Shown piece after piece: positions 19,301 to 29,000 of a stretch of 64,000 bases of DNA. The notes under the pieces are model-generated. The model was not told where the DNA came from and ran no database searches. It saw only the letters and a program-made list of their open reading frames with translations. Origin of the DNA: Pseudomonas cannabina. Its GTDB lineage: Bacteria > Pseudomonadota > Gammaproteobacteria > Pseudomonadales > Pseudomonadaceae. The position numbers and the translations under genes were made by a program. Every line of letters begins with the position of its first letter. Position 1 is the stretch's first letter. The stretch covers positions 119,966-183,965 of the forward strand of contig NZ_FNKU01000002.1 of the NCBI RefSeq assembly GCF_900100365.1, written 5' to 3'.

Positions 19301-19438
19301 GCGAGTGCGATCGTCGTCCGTCAGACGCAGTACCGTGTTCAAGTCGCAATAGTCGGGCAGATCGCGTGATACGGCAAACCGGGAGGTTTCTGTGATCAGG
19401 TCTTCAACCCAACGGATCAAGCTCGGCATAAAAGTCAC
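16374..19438 (-). pseudogene. traU: TraU (DotO/IcmB-like ATPase) gene with stop and frameshift
   Basis: Three consecutive pieces make up one traU of ~1021 residues, close to the length of R64 TraU. The first 248 codons end at an in-frame TAA (18692-18694), directly followed by GTG. The same frame then continues 173 codons to a run of nine G (nine C at 18178-18186 on the plus strand). The remaining ~600 codons are in the next frame, which 10 or 7 G would join. The last part holds Walker A GSSGQGKS at ~502-509 of the restored protein. DotO/IcmB/TraU is a VirB4-like ATPase needed for transfer. The start overlaps the end of traT. Both lesions would have to be bypassed for a functional product. 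Confidence 0.82.
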
Positions 19439-20063
19439 TCCGTTTATAGGTGTCCCAGCTGCGGGAGGAAAGTGCCCCCGCGACCGTTTTGCCGGTGGGC
19501 AGTAATAGCGACAGATCCTCGAACATGTCCGCCGGCAGGATCAGGGCACAGCCTTCCAGGCGGTTTCGAAGGGTCGAGCGCTTGTGAGGAGGAAGACGCT
19601 GAAAGGCCATGGCGAATTCGCCGGCACGTGTTGTGCCCCAGGCTTGTTCCACCTCACGGCCATGTCGAGCCAGCCAGAGCAGAACCCTTTTGCCTTGGGC
19701 ACGCTGCGTGCGGGTACCGCCGAGAATGGCAATCAGCGCACGGCGCTGCAGGTGATGCACATCCGTCATGGCCATACCGGGCAGGTAGGCCAGCACGCCG
19801 TGAGCCGCCGTAGGGCTGTCCAGGTGCCCGGCCAGGTAGCACAGGGTGCAAACGGCATGGGAGGCGGTAAACCCTGATCGAGCCCCCTGCCACAGCTTTT
19901 GGGTCCACAGTCCGCAGCAAGCGCACTGCTCGCCCGGCATAGCAGCCGGTACCGGCGTTTCAGGATCACCGCTGACATCGAGCATCAGGGGGGTCAGTGA
20001 AGGTTGATAACGGTTAGGTTGAAACGCTGTATTCAAGGGGGGAGCTGATAGATCGACATCCAT
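19404..20063 (-). CDS. traT: TraT (IcmJ/DotN-like)
   Basis: 219 residues. The CACC and CTLC clusters (Cys47, 49, 50, 72, 75) in a zinc-ribbon-like arrangement, followed by a helical region, fit IcmJ/DotN, a component of the coupling complex. Position immediately before traU with an overlap is as in R64. The first ~45 residues are Pro-rich and poorly conserved in character. Confidence 0.75.
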   Translation of the reverse strand: MDVDLSAPPLNTAFQPNRYQPSLTPLMLDVSGDPETPVPAAMPGEQCACCGLWTQKLWQGARSGFTASHAVCTLCYLAGHLDSPTAAHGVLAYLPGMAMTDVHHLQRRALIAILGGTRTQRAQGKRVLLWLARHGREVEQAWGTTRAGEFAMAFQRLPPHKRSTLRNRLEGCALILPADMFEDLSLLLPTGKTVAGALSSRSWDTYKRSDFYAELDPLG

Positions 20064-20247
20064 AGGTTCGCCTTCTGGATTATGTTCAGAATTAGGAAAA
20101 GTCGTGGTTAGTTGGCATGAACGGCTAGCCGCCGCAGGTTTGCGTCAGGAGTACAGCGGTTGACCCGCAATGGTGCACGTGGTCAGGGCCAAACGACAGA
20201 AAGACCCGGAAGGTTTAAGCTGTTGGGTATCTAAATAGGAGGTCTCT

Positions 20248-20439
20248 ATGAGCACCCAACTTTCCCCCATCGTTTCCGAGTTCGAAACACAGGAACAAGC
20301 AGACAGCTATGACAGGTGGTTTCGGGCCAAGGTCCAAGCATCACTCGATGACCCACGTCCCAACATCCCCCACGATCAGGTGATGTCTGAAATGCGTGCA
20401 CTCATCGAGTCCAAGAAGAATAAGCATAATGCTGGTTGA
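20248..20439 (+). CDS. Antitoxin of a RelBE/ParDE-type pair
   Basis: 63 residues with AGGAGG upstream of the ATG. A short helical protein with a C-terminal consensus-like stretch (RPNIPHDQVMSEMRALIESKK), typical of antitoxins that pair with ParE/RelE toxins. The stop overlaps the toxin start by 11 bases. The gene is on the plus strand, against the tra operon, at the place where R64 has traS. Confidence 0.8.
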   Translation: MSTQLSPIVSEFETQEQADSYDRWFRAKVQASLDDPRPNIPHDQVMSEMRALIESKKNKHNAG

Positions 20440-20698
20440 GTGGCGGCCCGAAGCACGTGCCGAACTCTGGAGCATTTTGAACTACATCACTGATCAAAAT
20501 CCGATGGCAGCCGAGAGGCTGAACCAGACTATTGAGGCGTCTACAACGGCCCTTCCACAACACCCTTATCTGTACCGATTAGGGCAAGTTTATGGTACTC
20601 GGGAAATGGTCGTACACCCCAATTACGTAGTGGTTTACCGGGTGACTGATCGAATTGAAATCGTCAACGTCCTCCACGCCCGTCAGCAATACCCTTGA
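20429..20698 (+). CDS. ParE/RelE-family toxin
   Basis: 89 residues from the ATG at 20429, inside the antitoxin end. It has the typical RelE/ParE fold markers: VEWRPEARAELWSILNYI at the start, then a conserved Arg in YGTREMVVHPNYVVVYRV and a terminal VLHARQQYP. It acts on gyrase or ribosomes depending on the subfamily, which I cannot decide. The pair probably helps plasmid maintenance. Confidence 0.85.
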   Translation: MLVEWRPEARAELWSILNYITDQNPMAAERLNQTIEASTTALPQHPYLYRLGQVYGTREMVVHPNYVVVYRVTDRIEIVNVLHARQQYP

Positions 20699-20706
20699 AC
20701 CGTAGC

Positions 20707-20732
20707 CCTGCGATGACCGAAGTCACCGCAGG
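20707..20732. terminator. Hairpin between toxin gene and traR
   Basis: Stem CCTGCGATGAC / GTCACCGCAGG with one mismatch and a CGAA loop, between converging genes. There is no clear T run, so terminator function is inferred from position. Confidence 0.5.
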
Positions 20733-20741
20733 AGGGTTGGC

Positions 20742-21128
20742 TTAGCCCACATCCACGGGTGCCAGGCCGACCTGCGCTTGTGAGCGCTTGATGATTTCAG
20801 GCACAACCACCAGGCATACCCCGAACAGGATGGACGCGACGATCGCGCCGATTTTGATCTGCGGGTTGTCTTTCTTGTTCTTGGCCGCGACCAGCCCACC
20901 GATCACGAAGATCACACCGACAAACTGAGCGATGGTCAGTGCAGATTTCCTCAGCGACGTGGCGCCTACAGCTGCCGAATTACCCATCCCGGCAATGTCG
21001 GCACCGGCAAAAGCCAGCACTGGGTTGGCAGCCATCGCTGCCGTCAGGCCCTTCAACACGCGTTGACGCAGACCGTCTTTGAAAACAGACAAGCGAACAG
21101 CAGCGCACAGCATTACGTCTTTGGACAT
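20742..21128 (-). CDS. traR: TraR (IcmD/DotP-like)
   Basis: 128 residues from the ATG at 21128 (TAGGAG upstream). There are two hydrophobic segments (SALTIAQFVGVIFVIGGLVAA and IGAIVASILFGVCLVVVPEII) preceded by a short Ala/Gly-rich N-terminal domain, the layout of IcmD/TraR. A small inner-membrane component of the type IVB core. Confidence 0.75.
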   Translation of the reverse strand: MSKDVMLCAAVRLSVFKDGLRQRVLKGLTAAMAANPVLAFAGADIAGMGNSAAVGATSLRKSALTIAQFVGVIFVIGGLVAAKNKKDNPQIKIGAIVASILFGVCLVVVPEIIKRSQAQVGLAPVDVG

Positions 21129-21203
21129 AACCAACTCCTAGGGATTAATCAGTAGGGTGTAACTATCGAAGGTGCGCCGAGGCGCTTTGACATCCCAATC
21201 TGC

Positions 21204-21746
21204 TTACAGCAGGCCGAGAGATTTTTGCAGGGCGCTAAGCAGGTACGGACTGCATACGCAGAAAACGCCCAGGACAAACTTGAGGGTACCGCTTGAAACG
21301 TCCTGACTGGCCGATAGGCCCGTATGCCCGTCCTTGAACGAGCGTTTCCAGGACAACATGCCTTGCAGCGCGAACCAGACGCCCAGCATGCGCACCAGAC
21401 TTAACACGGCATTGGCCGCATCGGCTGCGACACCAAAGGTGCCCACGTCCACGTAGCTGATGGCATCGAAGGTCGCGCCCTGCCAACCAAACTGGCGGGC
21501 GGCAGCACTGATCATTTGATCGAGGCCGGCCAGGCCACCACAGAGCAACAACACGGCGATGACCTTGCCGCCACCTTCCGCATGGCCAGGTGCTTTGCGA
21601 GCCGCGCTAGCGTGAGTCGCAAGATAGGTCACCGCCCCAGTCACACCCAGCAACCCGCCCAGGGTAAAAGCCAGGTTGACGATGGAACTCAGCAGGTTGT
21701 GGGACAGATTGACCAACATTTGAATCGCGTCAGTACTGCCGTCCAT
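21204..21746 (-). CDS. traQ: TraQ (IcmC/DotE-like)
   Basis: 180 residues with four hydrophobic segments (from LLSSIVNLAFTLGGLLGVTGA near 15-45 to LKFVLGVFCVCSPYLLSAL near the end), as in IcmC/DotE, a relative of IcmD. It lies between traP and traR as in R64. Confidence 0.75.
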   Translation of the reverse strand: MDGSTDAIQMLVNLSHNLLSSIVNLAFTLGGLLGVTGAVTYLATHASAARKAPGHAEGGGKVIAVLLLCGGLAGLDQMISAAARQFGWQGATFDAISYVDVGTFGVAADAANAVLSLVRMLGVWFALQGMLSWKRSFKDGHTGLSASQDVSSGTLKFVLGVFCVCSPYLLSALQKSLGLL

Positions 21747-21754
21747 GATTTACC

Positions 21755-22465
21755 TCATTTGATTGTGCCCGCGCTGGTCAGCACTTCGCGGGCCTGGGGA
21801 TTGATGCCGGTGACGGTCACCTGGCCCAGTTTCTCGCCGGGACTGACGGCCCAGGTCTTGTCCTGCCAGTACACCCAGGCCATGCCGTTCTGAATGGCTT
21901 GCACGCGCATGCCATTCAACGGCGAACGTGTTTTAGCGACTGGCTTGCTGGCCTGCTGTGTCGTGGTCGTCGCGCCGGGTCGTCCTTCAAGGAAGGACAG
22001 ACGTGCTGACAAGACGCTGTTTTGCGCTTGTGCCTCGGCCAGTTGCTGTTGCAGCGCCTGTTGTGCAACCCCCTGAGTCTTGATCGTTTCGGACAAGCGC
22101 TGGATCGCGGTGCGATTCACCTCTGCGTAGGTACGCACCCCGCCGATCATGGCCGCAACCTCGTTCTTGAACTGGCCCAAATCAGACTCGGCAGCGGCTG
22201 CAACAGGGTGGGTACTCGACTGTTCAGCGGGCAAAGGCTGCTGTTCTAAGTCATTTTCAAAGGCCAGGCGATTGACTGACGGGTTTTCTTCGCGGGCAAA
22301 CAAGTACCAGCCAACCAGTGCCAATAACAGGGCAATGCCGATCAGCCAGGGCAGTGAAAGCCCCATGATGATCGGGCGTTGCCACACGCTACGACTGGGA
22401 GCCTGGGTGGGAGCCGGCATTTCAATCGTCGATGCCTTGGGCTCTGCTGGACTGAACTCGCTCAT
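21755..22465 (-). CDS. traP: TraP (IcmG/DotF-like)
   Basis: 236 residues from the ATG at 22465, which overlaps the traO stop. The order is a cytosolic Pro-rich N terminus, one membrane segment (GLSLPWLIGIALLLALVGWYLFA, ~50-72), a coiled coil (~115-180, EVNRTAIQRLSETIK...QQALQQQLAEAQAQ) and a small C-terminal domain. This is the IcmG/DotF plan. DotF interacts with the DotG channel, consistent with its traO neighbour. Confidence 0.8.
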   Translation of the reverse strand: MSEFSPAEPKASTIEMPAPTQAPSRSVWQRPIIMGLSLPWLIGIALLLALVGWYLFAREENPSVNRLAFENDLEQQPLPAEQSSTHPVAAAAESDLGQFKNEVAAMIGGVRTYAEVNRTAIQRLSETIKTQGVAQQALQQQLAEAQAQNSVLSARLSFLEGRPGATTTTQQASKPVAKTRSPLNGMRVQAIQNGMAWVYWQDKTWAVSPGEKLGQVTVTGINPQAREVLTSAGTIK

Positions 22466-23820
22466 TGTTGACTCTCCTGCAGCTTGCGCTGCGCCTGGAT
22501 TCGCGTCTGGGTCTGCGCACGCCATTGATCAGGCGTCAGCGGTTGAGCTGGGGACTGCGGTTGTGCCGACATGACGGCCTGAGCGGGAGCCGCAGGTTGC
22601 ACCGTCTCACCGCTTCGCCCTGGGGCAACGGCATCACCTGCGTATACGCCTCGCATGAACTGAATCGCGACCACCTGCCCCTTGAACACATTGACTTGGG
22701 TAGCCGGGGTGCGGGCGGCGTCTTCAGTCAGCACTTTGGCCGCCTGACCGGCGGCACCGCCCAGAATGGTACCGGCGACCGCCGTTCCATCCGGCATGCC
22801 TGGTCGAGCGGTCTGGGTGGAAAAGCCATTGCTGAGGACCTGAGTATTGGCTTGTGAGTACATGTCGCTGATATTGCCAATGCCGCCCAGTACCGCTGGC
22901 AACACAATGCGTGACATGTAGCGGTGGTTTACTTCAGAAGCCACGTTGGCCAACAGGGTGTCGTCCTGAAGCGCATAGGCATCGACTTTGTAATTGACGC
23001 CCTTGAAGGCCATTTCAGTGAAGTGGATCACCACACCATCACCGGCCAACCTGGCGCCCTCGGGTGCCTTGAGCACAGCCCCGGCATACGGCCCGGACAG
23101 CTTGCCCAGCACCGGCGTGGTGCTGTTGTCCGAATCCACACCGATATCGATCACGCCAGCCCCGCGCCAGTAGGGCGGCACCACTTCGACAGGTGAATAG
23201 GGTTCTGCGGTGCTTTTCATGGAAGCGGTTTTCAGCTTGGCACCTCCCGGCAGGGTTTCACTCCAGCTGTCATAGCCTCCAGCAGAACCCGTGGTCGTAT
23301 CGCCTGAGCCATTCGAAGCGTTAGTTCCCCCTAAAACATGGGCGAAGACCAGTCCGGACTGCCGCTCTTCGGCTTTTTTTTCAGGATTGATCCGTTCTAG
23401 CAATGCCTTCAGACGCGGGTCTTCCTTCTTTTCGGAGTCTTTTGAGTTCTCGTCCTGACGAGTACGGCTACGCCGGGCGGTAGGCTCTGCCTGAGGGGCA
23501 GGCTTGGCCTTCGTCACAGGCAGCATCACGCTCGTCTGCTCCATGGGCATACTGGCAATGAAGCTGCTGTTTTCGTTTTTAGCCGTGCTGGCCCCTTCCT
23601 CGTTGTATTGCTTGAGCAGATCGCGATAGGCAGGGCTTTCAGTGCTGTGGCTGCGCGAAGCTTGTGCTACTCGACCCAGGTCTACCTTCGATTGCGCCGG
23701 CTCAGGCCTGGCCAGCCAGTCCCAAAGCCAATAGGCACCACCAAGAACGACCACCAATGCGCCTCCAACCAGCGCTGCGGTGAGTTTCATGTCGCGTTTG
23801 GCATCGTTTTCGTTTGCCAT
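22462..23820 (-). CDS. traO: TraO (DotG/IcmE, VirB10-like core channel protein)
   Basis: 452 residues. A short cytosolic N terminus is followed by one membrane segment (LTAALVGGALVVVLGGAYWLW, ~13-33), a Pro/Ser/Lys-rich linker (~60-190) and a C-terminal VirB10-like domain with GVVIHFTEMAFKGVNYKVDAYALQDDTLL near 285-315. R64 TraO and DotG have this arrangement, spanning both membranes. The intact frame contrasts with its broken neighbour traN. Confidence 0.87.
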   Translation of the reverse strand: MANENDAKRDMKLTAALVGGALVVVLGGAYWLWDWLARPEPAQSKVDLGRVAQASRSHSTESPAYRDLLKQYNEEGASTAKNENSSFIASMPMEQTSVMLPVTKAKPAPQAEPTARRSRTRQDENSKDSEKKEDPRLKALLERINPEKKAEERQSGLVFAHVLGGTNASNGSGDTTTGSAGGYDSWSETLPGGAKLKTASMKSTAEPYSPVEVVPPYWRGAGVIDIGVDSDNSTTPVLGKLSGPYAGAVLKAPEGARLAGDGVVIHFTEMAFKGVNYKVDAYALQDDTLLANVASEVNHRYMSRIVLPAVLGGIGNISDMYSQANTQVLSNGFSTQTARPGMPDGTAVAGTILGGAAGQAAKVLTEDAARTPATQVNVFKGQVVAIQFMRGVYAGDAVAPGRSGETVQPAAPAQAVMSAQPQSPAQPLTPDQWRAQTQTRIQAQRKLQESQQ

Positions 23821-23825
23821 GATGC

Positions 23826-24877
23826 TTACTCCAAGGCGACGTTGAGGGCCGCTGTGTGGCCCATGACTGAGAACGACACATAGGGCGTCACGGGTAATTT
23901 CCAGAGATGCGTACCGTCTGCCGACGACAACGTGGATTCGAACTCGTCCCGGATATCAGCCCGCGTGCGGATGTACAGGTCGTCACCCATTTGCCACACC
24001 GTGGTGTCTGGCACGTTGCCGGTGGTTTTGAGCTGTTTGGCCTCCTTGGGTGGAACGCCATCGAGAAACCCCTGCAGCACCCGATCGTGCAAGCCGATAC
24101 GGACCTCGGGAGCGGCGCCTGGCTGAGCCCCTGGCCCACGCCTGGGCACACGCAAGTCCAGGCGACTGTCCACTGTCCACGTCTGGGCCTTGGTATCCGA
24201 CTCCCCGCTGCTGACGTTGAGCATGATCGGCACGGCCAAACCTTCCAGGTAAACCGTGACGTTCCCGCTGGCAAACGGCTTTTCGGCGTACAAGACCATG
24301 ACCGGGCTATTGGGCACGTAATACGGCGTGATATCGGGGTTGCCACTGATGGGCGCGGCGCCCAGTTTCCACGGCGCGCCGGTACTGTCGATAAAGGTCA
24401 AGGAAGTGGGGTAGTTCACCGCCGTGCGCACCAGCGGCAAACTGGCTCCCGGCGACAGATTCACCGTTTGTGCGCTGATTCTCGGCACAATGGCGACCTG
24501 CGGTGCGGCCATGGCCTTGTCAACCTCTCCAACCTGCCCGCGCAGTTGCCGAATCTCTTGGGGAGTCAGCGGAGAAACGCTGTCCTGAGCCTTTTGAAAA
24601 AGCTCGGATGGCGGCGGCGGGAGCGGATCATTTCCAGACGGTTGCTGAGCGGGTGCTGCATTCACATGGCCATTACCTTGTGCCGGCGATCCGGCTTTCT
24701 GTGCTGCCGGGTTCACACCCACTCCCATAGCCCAGCCCGAAGGTGCAGCCCCCGCAGCAGGCGTAACAGGGGCAGAGGGGGGAACCGCAGATTTAGCCGG
24801 AGCGGCCTCAGGGCTGACAGTTTCATCCGCCTAGGCGTAGCCGCTTGCCATAGGGCCAGCGCAATTGAAGTTTTCAT
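23826..24877 (-). pseudogene. traN: TraN (DotH/IcmK-like) gene with frameshift and amber codon in the signal-peptide region
   Basis: The ATG at 24877 has AGGAGG upstream and starts a signal peptide MKTSIALAL, after which the frame is wrong. The other frame continues MASGYA, TAG (24831-24833), ADETVSPEA and then the long intact frame from 24728 down to 23826. One added base near 24852 and a sense codon for TAG would give a ~350-residue precursor with a plausible cleavage site (GYA-x-A). The mature part contains the DotH/TraN region (SLPLVRTAVNYPTSLTF, TPYYVPNSPVMVLYAEKPF). DotH/TraN is an outer-membrane core protein needing export. A start at 24728 would lack a signal peptide. Confidence 0.75.
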
Positions 24878-24933
24878 AGGAGGTTCCTGTCTAGCGGAGC
24901 CGATTAAACGCGCACTAAATGCACCAGTGCGTA

Positions 24934-25641
24934 TCAGTTAGCGTTGGTGGTAATCACTTGCGTGACTTCCAATCCTGCGTTTTTCACGCGTACGTCCGTC
25001 TGCTGAATGCGCAGAGTAAAAATGAAGCGCTGAGGCGGACTGCCCGATTGCTGACCATCCAGCTTCAAAGTCACGGGGTACTGGTACTCCCAGGCAAACT
25101 TGTCCCCGATCGTCCCGCTACCGCGAATCACACCTGGGCCAACGTCTACCCAGAGGTTCATGCGCTGATCCTTGACCGCTTTGAGCAGGTTCGAGGCCAC
25201 CAAGGCTTTGTAATAGTCCTGGAAGCCCACTTCCGAGTAGCGCTCGCCCAGTTGGGTCATCTGATCGCGGTAATGCACGAAGTCCAGAGTGAAGCTCTGG
25301 CGAATGGTGTCGGCCCCAAAGGCCGACACGTCACGCCTGCTATGCCCTGGTTTGTCCGTAGGGATGATCTTGGTCACGCGACCACCCTCGGCCGCGAAGT
25401 ACTTCACCGGAGGATGGGCGACCTGCCAGCCCAAGTAGCCATTCACGCTGACCGATAGCACCAGTGCAGGTGCCATCCAGAGCACTGCGGTCAGACAGCG
25501 ATGGGCGAATGCCGCACCTAACGCACGGTCACGCTGCAACTGCATGGCATGCTCGAACGTGTGCTGATCTTCCGCCGTGGGGAGGTGAGGTATTTCCAGA
25601 GACTCTTCCACGGGCAGCAACTTCTCTGATGAGTCAGTCAC
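24934..25641 (-). CDS. traM: TraM (DotI/IcmL-like)
   Basis: 235 residues from the GTG at 25641, chosen because AGGAGG stands seven bases upstream and the traL stop overlaps it (GTGA). A frame extending to 25848 only shadows traL. One membrane segment lies near 62-85 (TAVLWMAPALVLSVSVNGYLG), followed by a periplasmic VirB8-like domain (FTLDFVHYRDQMTQLGERYSEVGF...). This matches DotI/TraM, which forms inner-membrane rings in the channel. Confidence 0.85.
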   Translation of the reverse strand: MTDSSEKLLPVEESLEIPHLPTAEDQHTFEHAMQLQRDRALGAAFAHRCLTAVLWMAPALVLSVSVNGYLGWQVAHPPVKYFAAEGGRVTKIIPTDKPGHSRRDVSAFGADTIRQSFTLDFVHYRDQMTQLGERYSEVGFQDYYKALVASNLLKAVKDQRMNLWVDVGPGVIRGSGTIGDKFAWEYQYPVTLKLDGQQSGSPPQRFIFTLRIQQTDVRVKNAGLEVTQVITTNAN

Positions 25642-25991
25642 AATGAACCTCCTACCGACTGCCACGGGTCCGAGCCGCTGGGGATGTGGCTGTTGATCTT
25701 GTCCACCGCCGCTTGGCATACCTGATCGGCCACCTGGTTCATCAGGTCTTCCAGGCTTGGAAACGAGGGAAGGCTGATGCTGGTGGTGCGAATGCGCGAC
25801 AAGCAATCCTGGAGTTCGTCTGAGACGGTGCGCTCGCGCTCTGCCCACACGTCCGACGCCTTCTTGGCCCGCTCATACGCAGTCTGACTGCCCACACTGG
25901 CCGCTTGTCCTGAGCGGCACACTGCTGCGTTTCCCACAACGGGCAGGCAGCACACAACCATCAGCAGTGCACCGCACATGCTTTTCTTCAT
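25638..25991 (-). CDS. traL: TraL
   Basis: 117 residues from the ATG at 25991, with signal peptide MKKSMCGALLMVVCCLPVVGNAA. The mature part is helical with two Cys (CRSG, CLSRIR, VCQAAV). The longer upstream frame is noise from the primase gene. R64 TraL is about this size and sits between sog and traM. Confidence 0.75.
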   Translation of the reverse strand: MKKSMCGALLMVVCCLPVVGNAAVCRSGQAASVGSQTAYERAKKASDVWAERERTVSDELQDCLSRIRTTSISLPSFPSLEDLMNQVADQVCQAAVDKINSHIPSGSDPWQSVGGSL

Positions 25992-26016
25992 GATGAGTTC
26001 CTTTGCTGTTTGCGTT

Positions 26017-29000
26017 TTACACCGGACGTGGATCGCTCGGCTGTACTGACGGTGCCGCTGTGGGAGCTGACTTTGGGAGGGTGTTTTCCTCTTTCCAGCG
26101 CTGATCGAAGCCCAATAGGGCGTGCAAGGTCGGGGGCACCTCGCCAGGCGCGTCAAGCTTGCCAATGCGCACAGCGCTGTCGCCTTCGAGCTTAAAAGCA
26201 ATGTGCTCTCTCGAAACCGGCTCGCCACCAGAGCGGTTGATGCCATTGCCCGTGCCGATCGGCAGCAGGCCTTCGGGGGTAATGGCGTTAAACACCATCG
26301 ACGGCCCATCGTTACGGCCTGGAAGACTCACCAATACATGCTGAATCTGGTCCCCCTGACGCACCACACCTTGCAGATAGGGACCATCGCCGCGCACCAG
26401 GTACATGTCCAGATGGCCATCCTGTGACCAACTGCTGATGACGGGTTGTCCCGCTGTGTTGTTGGGGTCGATCGGCGGCCGAGGGGCTGACAGCTCGTCA
26501 CCCGTTTTTGCGCTGCCTTCACCGTTTGGGGTCAACCAATACAGGCCATCAGTGGGTGGCGTGGGCAAGGGAGCCTCTACGCCCAGTTGCGCAAGCCAGG
26601 CTTGTTGCACCACGGCGAAACGCCCGGCGTCATAGGCGCCGAGTTTGACGCCCTCATCCTGGCCAGAACGCACTGCGGGGTTACCCTCTACCTTAAGGGC
26701 CCATTGGTTGCGATGGACGTCTTTATCGTCGTAACCCACGGTGACGCCCTGCTCGTTTTTGCGGGGCACCTTGACGGTAACCGGAAAATTGCCCAGCCAC
26801 TGCAACGTCACCATTTTGCCTGGCTGCACACGGGTTTGGCGCAGCAGCCCCGCCAGCTCCTTGCCCCAAAAAGTCTCGACACCGTTCTTGGTACGCAGTG
26901 TGATGAAGGTGCTCACGGGCTTGTCTGGCTCAAAACGAAACGGCTGCTGGCCACATTTGAGGATCTTGCCTGTCACGCCATCCTTGGCCGCCTGGAAAGG
27001 CTGATGGATGGCGGGCGACACCTGCTGATTCGCTGACGTTGCAGGCTGATCCGATGCTGGAGCTGCCGAGGGCGGATTGATGACCGGTGCGTCGGGCTGT
27101 GCCGGTGGTGCAGGTTGAACCAGTGGCCGCTGCAGACCCTCAACGTCCAGCGGCTGATAAGCAGTACTTGCCGACGCGGTCGCAGACGAATGCCCCGATG
27201 CCGGCGCGGCTTGTTGAGGTTGCGGTGCCGAGGGCTGCGCCTGTGAAGGCTGTGGACCACCATACGGCGGTGGGGTATCACCATGAATGGCATCAAGCGT
27301 TACAGGGGGCTGTTTCAAAGCGTTACGGGCATCGTCCAGCAACATTTGCTGCGCAGGGTTCTTCATCTCCACATTGATCTGGTGCTGAGCAATCAGACCG
27401 ATGGCTTTTGCCTTGAATTCGTCACTGCCGGTCAGTTCGATGCGCCCCCGGTAGAACCGTGCTGCCGTGAGCAACGCAGCTATCACCTTTTCATCGTCCT
27501 GACCTGCGCCTTGGGCCATCTCCAGGCGCGACCCACGATCAACGAAAGCAGGCTCGGCATCGAGCTTGTAGAGCACCGAGTTGTCACCTTGAACCTCGCG
27601 GCTGATGCGGGCCAACAGAGCGTCTTTGTCGATGTTGCTGGCTTGCGGTTGTGGCTCGTCGGCACCAATCGGAGCCCCTACGAAGATGGCATCCGGTACG
27701 ACCGCCGGGCCGGTCTTACGTGCTGTGGTGAAACGACGCGGCAGGGCCCCTGACACCGGAACCTCCACGTCTGAAAGGCTTTCATTATCTTCGTTTTGAG
27801 CAGGCCCTGCCGGTGCGGTTATCGGTTGATCCTCAGCGACGGGGGAAGTGTCAGGATCAGCCTCTACTGACGCCTGTTGTTTAGCAGGAGGCGCAGCTGG
27901 TTGAGCTGTCTCGTTTGACTGCTCTGGCTCGGCCGCCGCCAAAGGTGGCCGGTTGAGTACAGGCGCGTCGGAGGACATTTCTTGGTCTGTCGCCGCAGGT
28001 GCCGCCGCCCTCTTCTGATCATCCACGTTGGCAGAAGAGCCTGGGTCGGCCTCTCCCGGTGCCTGTTGTTGAGCAGAGCGCGCATCTGGTTGAGCGGTTT
28101 CGTTAGACTGCTCTGGCACGACCTCCGCCGAGGTAGGCTGGGTGAGTTCAGGCGCGTCAGACGGCGTGTTGCGGTCTGTCGCCACAGACATTGTCGCTTT
28201 GGGCTGTTCGTCAACGATCGCGGAAGCGTCAGGATCGGCCTCTACCGACGCCAGTTGCTCAGCAGGTGACAACGCCAAAGGTGGCTGGGTGGATACCTGC
28301 GCGTCATCAATGCCAACCGGTGCTTCAGTGACCTGGGCAGTTTCGGGCGACTGGCTTTCAACAGATGACGCTTCAGATGCAACCGGTTGAGAACTACGGG
28401 TCTGCGGCGGTGCGGATTGATCCGGGACCTGTATTGAAGCTGCAGGCGCTGCATCCAGTTCCAGCGTTTCTTGCGCGGGAGTGGCTACCTTTTGCTCAGT
28501 ATTGTCCGGAGACTGAGTGTGCGAATCTGTCGGCATGGTAGTTATCTCTTCATACTGTCGAATCAGGGGAGCTGTCTGTTCGCGCACCGCGTCCAGTCCT
28601 CGTGATTGGTGAAGGTCGTTGAAGTCCGTGAAACCAAGGGCAATTTCAGCGTCGTTGAACGTTGGATACAGAACCTGGCCCCCCACCGCTATGGCCGCCT
28701 CATTGGCCATGATCAACCCCTTGTTCACGTCCTTGGCATGATCGAAATCCGCCATGAACAGGTGCCGACTGTCGGGATACTGCTGATGCAGCACCTTGGC
28801 CACCGCCACCATGTTGCCTGCGTCAATGGTCATCACCACCGGCAGGCCGGTGGCCAGGTTCAGGCTGCGCGCCGTGGCATAACCCTCGGCATACAGAATG
28901 GGGTTAACCGGATCGAGCGGGCCGCCCACCACCAGGAAATGCTCTTGTTTGGGAGCATCCTTGAAGAGGAACTTCTCACCCTCGGGTGGGATGTACTGCA

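Noticed and set aside
18692..19438. The first 248 codons of the traU region as a separate gene
   Set aside because: The same frame continues immediately after the TAA, and the summed length with the two following pieces fits one DotO/IcmB-type protein, so I treat it as part of a broken traU.
25992..26309. Upstream extension of the traL frame
   Set aside because: It overlaps the primase gene end in another frame, and a signal peptide with start codon lies at 25991.
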